NCBI GenBank assembly: GCA_945900965.1
Contig: CAMDKM010000024.1
Coordinates: 1 to 47,899, forward strand
Direction: 5' to 3'
DNA: 47,899 nt
From: Bordetella parapertussis
GTDB taxonomy: Bacteria; Pseudomonadota; Gammaproteobacteria; Burkholderiales; JACQAP01
Below, piece after piece: positions 44,080-47,899 of the stretch. The position numbers were made by a program, and so were the translations under genes. Under the pieces are notes generated by a model that was given only the letters and a program-made list of their open reading frames with translations, had not been told where the DNA came from and searched no databases. The first letter of the stretch is position 1. Each line of letters starts with the position of its first letter.

Positions 44080-44161
44080 GCCCAACGCAGAATTGAGCGG
44101 CTGGGCAAGAGGCGGCGCGAAGCAACGCCGTTAGACAGTCCGCTCGAATGTCGGGTTGGGC
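44080..44161 (-). other. attC site 3
   Basis: Core boxes GCCCAAC (44080-44086) and GTTGGGC (44155-44161). Inner arms AATTGAGCGG and CCGCTCGAAT pair with an unpaired base. It ends 24 nt before the cupin stop. Confidence 0.83.
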
Positions 44162-44185
44162 GTCTGCTCGCGAAGCACAAGAGCG

Positions 44186-44740
44186 TCACTTGAGCGGCGG
44201 TCCGACCACTTCGGTTTTGTGCATTTTCATGAGCGCCCGGTTTGTGTCCGCATCGACGCCCTGCCGTTCCTCGAATATCCTCTCAAACCCCCCTGGCGTG
44301 ACGCCTACCAGCACCACGCCGGGCTCTGTCCCGACGTTCTGGAAGGTGTGCGCGGTCCCTCGCGGGACGAACATGACGGACTCAGCGGGCGCGCTCATGA
44401 TGCGGTCACCGAGTTGGACCTTGAACTCCCCACTCACAATATAGAAGAACTCGTCCTCTGCTTGGTGAATGTGGGTGGGCGGTCCGCTCTTGGGTGCAAT
44501 GGTCTGACGAAACATGCCCAGTGTCCCTCCAGTCTGGTCTCCTGTCGCAAGGACTTCGGTGAAATCCGCCTCTCTGCCCTGAGGCCCAGAGAATCGCGGT
44601 GCACCGCCAGGTGAGACGACGAAACCCGCTGATGCGCCGGCTAGCAGCCAAACCGCAGCTACCGCGGTAGGGCCCGAGAGTAGCGCGCCCAATATCCACG
44701 CGACGACGAGCCAAGACCGAGTTCCAAGACGTAACTTCAT
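44186..44740 (-). CDS. Membrane-anchored or secreted cupin protein (cassette gene)
   Basis: From ATG 44740, 184 residues. Residues about 8-36 are one hydrophobic segment (SWLVVAWILGALLSG through VWLLAGASAG). The cupin barrel has motif 1 as PPTHIHQAEDEFFYIVSGEF (two His and Glu metal ligands) and motif 2 as FVPRGTAHTFQNVG. Substrate unknown; such small cupins are common in cassette arrays. Own cassette between attC 3 and attC 4. Confidence 0.88.
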   Translation of the reverse strand: MKLRLGTRSWLVVAWILGALLSGPTAVAAVWLLAGASAGFVVSPGGAPRFSGPQGREADFTEVLATGDQTGGTLGMFRQTIAPKSGPPTHIHQAEDEFFYIVSGEFKVQLGDRIMSAPAESVMFVPRGTAHTFQNVGTEPGVVLVGVTPGGFERIFEERQGVDADTNRALMKMHKTEVVGPPLK

Positions 44741-44862
44741 GGGGTGGATCCCCCTTTTCAAAGTGGTTCGATAAGACATTGTCGCTACGGTTCGTCGGAG
44801 CGGGGTGGCACTGCATGTGGCTGTGAAGTCCTGATGTTCTTTGCCTACCGGGCTCGATAAGA

Positions 44863-44926
44863 CGTCCAACGGTTGAGCTCAGGCCGCGGCCCGTCAGGGC
44901 CGTCGTGCCTGCAGCGAATTGTTAGC
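44863..44926 (-). other. attC site 4
   Basis: Core boxes GTCCAAC (44863-44869) and GTTAGCC (44920-44926). Inner arms CAGGCCGCGGCCC and GGGCCGTCGTGCCTG pair around a GTCA loop with bulges. The shortest attC in the array, 64 nt. Confidence 0.8.
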
Positions 44927-44949
44927 CCCTTCAAGATCAGGGGCAAAGG

Positions 44950-45504
44950 TTAGTGAACTGGCGCTTCATCACCTCGACCTTCAACGCGCGAGAACCTATA
45001 CCAACGCGTGCCAGATCCAGCGATTGGAATGATCGAAATCATCCCGAAAGAGTCGTACTCTTCCTTTTCTATCAGATAGCCGTCAGTTTTGGCAAAAGAC
45101 CGAATGTAGTTGGCGTACCCCATTGAACCAGTTGTGCCGGAACTGATCGATCCCGATATTCTTATCCATCCATCTTTACAGGAAAAATCACCGCTTTCCT
45201 TCTTCAGTATCCGCTTTCCTTCTATAGTGCCGCTGTCAGACATAGCCACAATCTCTAATTGATTCGTCCCTTCTTGCCGTATCGAGATTTTGCGTATCTC
45301 GCTCCATTTTCCTGGTGGCACGGAGTATTTTTCGTAATCCCCGAAGAACCAATGAGACTGCATATAGACATGTGACTTCTTAGCTATTGCTTCCCCTGAA
45401 TCCATGTAGTGGCCGGATATGTCGGGACACTTTTCGCCTTCTACTGACACAGGCAGTTTCCAGTTCTCCGGGATTGTCTGGTGAGAAGCGCAGGAAGCAG
45501 TCAA
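44950..45504 (-). CDS. Putative lipoprotein of unknown function (cassette gene)
   Basis: A frame of 184 residues whose first codons read TASCASHQT. Upstream, ATG 45533 with a GGTGAT site starts MKRLYTAG and would join IVLTASC after a single-base shift, giving a plausible lipoprotein signal, so the intact start may be broken or missequenced. The body (CPDISGHYMDSGEAIAKKSH onward) has no family I recognise. Its A/T-richer codon use differs from its neighbours, consistent with cassette transfer. Confidence 0.7.
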   Translation of the reverse strand: MTASCASHQTIPENWKLPVSVEGEKCPDISGHYMDSGEAIAKKSHVYMQSHWFFGDYEKYSVPPGKWSEIRKISIRQEGTNQLEIVAMSDSGTIEGKRILKKESGDFSCKDGWIRISGSISSGTTGSMGYANYIRSFAKTDGYLIEKEEYDSFGMISIIPIAGSGTRWYRFSRVEGRGDEAPVH

Positions 45505-45579
45505 TACAATCCCGCCGTGTACAAGCGCTTCATATAGGGATCACCAAGCTGGGTCCTTCTGTCGGCATCTGCTCGAAGG

Positions 45580-45672
45580 GGCTAACGAGACGGGGCCAAG
45601 CGGCACGCCGAAAGCACGCTAGCAAAGCACAGTGACGCTGATCGGCGCGTCCGCTTCAGCCCCTGGTTAGCC
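45580..45672 (-). other. attC site 5
   Basis: Core boxes GGCTAAC (45580-45586) and GTTAGCC (45666-45672). Inner arms GGGGCCAAGCGGCACGCCG and CGGCGCGTCCGCTTCAGCC pair with several bulged bases, a classic long attC. Confidence 0.87.
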
Positions 45673-45703
45673 CCATGCATGCGAAATGCAAGCTTAGTCT
45701 GCT

Positions 45704-46249
45704 CTACTGGGGCGCAACGCGCCGCCACACCCTCAATACCTTCCCCTTGTCGGAGTAGGTGAAGCCGTCGGCGGTCAGCAGGAACTCTTGCTCTCCGGTA
45801 ATGGCGCGAAAGCGCGCTGTGTCGCCTTCGCGGCTCACTGAGAAGGCGCGCATTCCTTCCCACGGGGCTTTGTGGGATACCGTGATACCGGACGATGTCT
45901 GGGTAAACACAGACGGCTCATCATATCGATAGGAAAACTGAGTACCATCGAGTACGTAAGTGCCATACGAAGCCACGGTCGTTTGAGTGGCCTCCTGCAT
46001 CCTGTTGTGCGTGATTACAGCGATAACGCCGTTCAAGTGAACAGAGCGCCCCTCGACCTGGGGTGGGCGAAACACTCCGGAATCTGTGTGCCATTCCTGT
46101 AGCGCGAAAACGCCTTCATACCTGGCTCGCACTGCCTCCGCCTCTTGATCGGCGCTCGATGCGAGCCCGGCGGACGAAAGGGACAGCACCGCTAAACAAA
46201 ACCGGATTACGATGCTCGACGACGATTGCCGCTGTCGAGTAGTGCTCAT
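45704..46249 (-). CDS. Secreted lipocalin-like protein (cassette gene)
   Basis: A 181-residue protein after an AGGAGAGG site. A signal peptide (IRFCLAVLSLSSAGLASSA) precedes a beta-rich body: YEGVFALQEWHTDSGV, GVIAVITHNRM, GTYVLDGTQFSYRYD and FLLTADGFTYSDKGKVLRVW. The strand pattern suggests a lipocalin-like or calycin barrel, without a specific family assignment. Own cassette between attC 5 and the IS-interrupted attC 6. Confidence 0.8.
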   Translation of the reverse strand: MSTTRQRQSSSSIVIRFCLAVLSLSSAGLASSADQEAEAVRARYEGVFALQEWHTDSGVFRPPQVEGRSVHLNGVIAVITHNRMQEATQTTVASYGTYVLDGTQFSYRYDEPSVFTQTSSGITVSHKAPWEGMRAFSVSREGDTARFRAITGEQEFLLTADGFTYSDKGKVLRVWRRVAPQ

Positions 46250-46272
46250 CCTCTCCTCCTTTCCATGTAAGG

Positions 46273-46279
46273 GGCTAAC
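46273..46279 (-). other. attC site 6, first core box only
   Basis: GGCTAAC directly followed by the left end of IS copy 2 (46280). The second half of the site was not found; it was probably lost when the IS decayed. Confidence 0.7.
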
Positions 46280-46660
46280 GTGGCTGTAGAAAAATCATCC
46301 CGTAATCTTGCTCCTGTCATTGGTATCCTGCAATATCCCATCATCGATACTTGGTGAGGAATAACGCGATGCCCCGATATAAAGCGATCAACCGGGGCAT
46401 GAAGTTACTACCCATCGATCTCTCCGTTCAGTTGCTACCCGGTACCTTCGAACACGCGCTGAGTCATCTGATCGATCACGAGCTGGATCTACGCGGGTTC
46501 GATGAACGTTTCCACAATGATGAATCTGGTGCCCCGGCCTGTGCGCATTGCGTGATGCTCAAGGTCATCTCGCATACCTGATCCCCGGGGCCTATCGGGG
46601 AGAATTGTTGTCCGCATCTTCCTTAGCCCGTGCATTCCGGTGCCAAAAACAGGGTTCTAA
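46280..46660 (+). mobile_element. IS1182-family element, 5' part (copy 2)
   Basis: Starts GTGGCTGTAGAAAAATC immediately after an attC core box. The first 160 nt match copy 3 at all but two positions. The transposase frame breaks after about 65 codons and the element is truncated. The right border is uncertain: a GGTCCGACCCCT segment at 46719-46730 resembles RAYT-type ends (GGGGTCGGACC on the other strand), so a second element may have cut it. Confidence 0.72.
46369..46581 (+). pseudogene. IS1182-family transposase, N-terminal fragment
   Basis: ATG 46369 after GAGGA, 89 nt inside the IS left end. MPRYKAINRGMKLLPIDLSV then FDERFHNDESGAPACAHCVM are the N terminus of the IS1182 family. A frameshift after LKVI leads to a stop; the next frame continues LAYLIPGAYRGELLSASSLA briefly, showing decay. 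Confidence 0.82.
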
Positions 46661-46709
46661 GGTTAAATTTTGACCCAATTTCCATAGCCAATTACGTCAC
46701 ATCAATGAG

Positions 46710-47099
46710 TTACGCAGGTCCGACCCCTGCCCCCCACGCACCAACCAACCTAAAGCTTCCATCTGGATTCGGGCTCGATGTATAGGTGCACGCAGTCTCA
46801 TAGGTGCCGACGGGCTGCTGAGCCGCTGGGAGCGCGTATTGTCCTCGGTTTACCTCCGACACTGTGCCATCGGAATTGAACTGCATCCTCGATTGCCAGG
46901 AATTTATCACTTGATAGTTCGTCCCAAGCGCGTAGAGGTATGGGTAATCCGAAAAGCCGACATCGTTGCTCTGGCAACTGGAGGAACCGACCACATCATA
47001 AGTGCCTGTTACTGCCGGCTTTGCCGCATTTGCGCAGGGGATCGCGATCGCCAGGGCTATCAAAGCACTTGGCACCAGAGTCAGATTTTGTTTCATCAT
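46710..47099 (-). CDS. Secreted protein of unknown function, truncated (cassette gene)
   Basis: Starts with MMKQNLTLVPSALIALAIAI and a signal site at PCANAAKPA after an AGGAG site. The body is Tyr/Ser/Asn-rich (GTYDVVGSSSCQSNDVGF, YQVINSWQSRMQFNSDGTVS) with two or three Cys. The last residues (GAWGAGVGPA) read into the putative mobile-element end at 46719-46730, so the C terminus is probably lost along with the cassette attC. Confidence 0.7.
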   Translation of the reverse strand: MMKQNLTLVPSALIALAIAIPCANAAKPAVTGTYDVVGSSSCQSNDVGFSDYPYLYALGTNYQVINSWQSRMQFNSDGTVSEVNRGQYALPAAQQPVGTYETACTYTSSPNPDGSFRLVGAWGAGVGPA

Positions 47100-47306
47100 T
47101 TTCTCCTCTTTCCTCAGTTGATATGTTGAATGCCGCTGTTAGCGGCAGCTAGGTGAAGCCACTTATGCGACTTGCAACGGTAATGGAACAAAACTGCGAA
47201 TGAGCAGATCATGCTGATGCCACCGGGAGATCGAATCCTCGTGCCCGGCTCATGAGACTGAGCATCAGCCGTAACGGCAAACATCGAGGCTTGGGCATTC
47301 GATGCC

Positions 47307-47384
47307 GAATAACGAAAAGCTTCAGGCGCGGGCGACGGTGGGCGAAGCCCGCCGTTGACCGTCGCCTGGAAGCGTGGGTTAGGC
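47307..47384 (-). other. attC site 7
   Basis: Core boxes GAATAAC (47307-47313) and GTTAGGC (47378-47384). Inner arms AGCTTCAGGCG, GGCGACGG and CCGTCGCC, TGGAAGC pair, with an additional GGGCGAAGCCC tip hairpin. Confidence 0.82.
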
Positions 47385-47561
47385 ATATGCTTGGAATAGA
47401 AGGTACCCAACCAGCGGAACCAACGCGAAAAGTACCACTGCGCCGAGGCATCCGGACCGAGCGTTGCTGCGGAGGGAGAACTGCTCATTCTCTTGCGGTG
47501 GCCTAGACCGAAGCCATTTGGCGTGACAAGGCTGGCAGAAGAACTTGGTTTTACTGTTGCG

Positions 47562-47732
47562 CTAAGCCTCAATCGTACGTTCGGAGTGAGGTGAAACGGT
47601 GCCGCAACGGGAACACTTGAAGTGCGTCTCCTCGGGACGGCGCGTCCAAAACAGTTTCCTCAGAAGCGCCAACACGACGGCGCATGCAATGGCGGCGCCG
47701 AAGATGACTTCGGGTGACAGTTGGTCGCCCAT
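47562..47732 (-). CDS. Small membrane protein with C-terminal zinc-ribbon-like Cys pair (cassette gene)
   Basis: From ATG 47732, 56 residues: one transmembrane helix (VIFGAAIACAVVLALLRKLF) and a short tail with FKCSRCGTVSPHSER. The ATG directly follows the GTTAGGC core box on the minus strand, so translation must use a ribosome site inside the attC or be leaderless. No family recognised. About 180 nt to its attC 7 hold no further gene I can support. Confidence 0.65.
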   Translation of the reverse strand: MGDQLSPEVIFGAAIACAVVLALLRKLFWTRRPEETHFKCSRCGTVSPHSERTIEA

Positions 47733-47739
47733 GCCTAAC
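47733..47739 (-). other. attC site 8, first core box only
   Basis: GCCTAAC followed at once by the left end of IS copy 3. The other half would lie beyond the IS, outside the window. Confidence 0.7.
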
Positions 47740-47899
47740 GTGGCTGTAGAAAAATCATCCCGGAATCTTGCTCCTGTCATTGGTATCCTGCAATATCCCA
47801 TCATCGATACTTGGTGAGGAGTAACGCGATGCCCCGATATAAAGCGATCAACCGGGGCATGAAGTTACTACCCATCGATCTCTCCGTTCAGTTGCTACC
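47740..47899 (+). mobile_element. IS1182-family element, left end (copy 3, runs off window)
   Basis: Begins GTGGCTGTAGAAAAATC after an attC core box and is nearly identical to copy 2. This copy might be complete beyond the window edge. Confidence 0.85.
47829..47899 (+). CDS. IS1182-family transposase, 5' end (partial)
   Basis: ATG 47829 begins MPRYKAINRGMKLLPIDLSV as in copy 2 and remains open at the window edge. Confidence 0.8.
   Translation, partial: MPRYKAINRGMKLLPIDLSVQLL

Noticed and set aside
47114-47572. 152-residue minus-strand frame through attC 7
   Set aside because: It reads through the whole attC hairpin and beyond with no conserved segment; probably an artefact.

Overview
The window looks like chromosome of a moderately GC-rich betaproteobacterium; genus cannot be fixed from sequence alone. 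Pointers are the divergent pmbA / yjgA-mog block, the rhlE-RRM cold-shock-type pair, a B12-dependent NrdJ with C-terminal TSCPD-type domains, and pca/hydroxyquinol genes with betaproteobacterial-style spacing. No rRNA, tRNA or CRISPR array was seen.

Layout. 1-5.6 kb: OmpA-like protein, nrdJ, rhlE (apparently started by a rare ATT codon), RRM protein and a strong terminator. 5.7-8.9 kb: sugar-acid (Entner-Doudoroff-like) module with KDPG aldolase, PfkB kinase, ABM monooxygenase, SMP-30 lactonase and an untracked 25-residue membrane protein. 9-18.4 kb: mostly minus-strand genes for DUF502, an FAD oxidoreductase, DUF3047, two arsenosugar-type glycosyltransferases, DUF547 and a VTT-disulfide-oxidoreductase fusion, then a plus-strand lipoprotein. 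18.3-20.5 kb: a complete REP-associated (RAYT) transposase element with 18-bp terminal inverted repeats, a solo end, two small genes and a VapBC pair. 20.6-33.8 kb: D-aminoacylase, a two-component system beside two paralogous Asr-like small secreted proteins that share a CTTAA-N6-CTTAAG box, glutathione peroxidase, UMF1 transporter, an unknown 510-residue protein, esterase, mog, yjgA, pmbA and a SGNH lipoprotein. 34-41.4 kb: an NMT1-type ABC transporter followed by a full lower hydroxyquinol pathway (ring cleavage, maleylacetate reductase, 3-oxoadipate CoA-transferase, thiolase).

From about 42 kb to the end the sequence changes character. It is an integron gene-cassette array: five attC sites with both core boxes, a sixth whose first box is interrupted, and two more reduced to their first box, separating small genes that all lie on the minus strand (BrnT/BrnA, DUF3237, cupin, lipoprotein, secreted proteins, a small membrane protein). 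Three copies or fragments of one IS1182-family element lie here, and every visible end abuts the AAC of an attC core box in the same orientation. This is the most interesting signal in the window. The integrase, if any, should lie to the right of the window.

Throughout, intergenic DNA carries two families of short tandem repeats. One is heptamer arrays (GATYGAG-type followed by TTCACCC-type). The other is inverted pairs of 8-9-nt repeats (GCGGAGGAC, GCAAAGGAC and ACAGAGAAC variants). In several places they run into the ends of genes and supply signal-peptide, C-terminal or stop codons.
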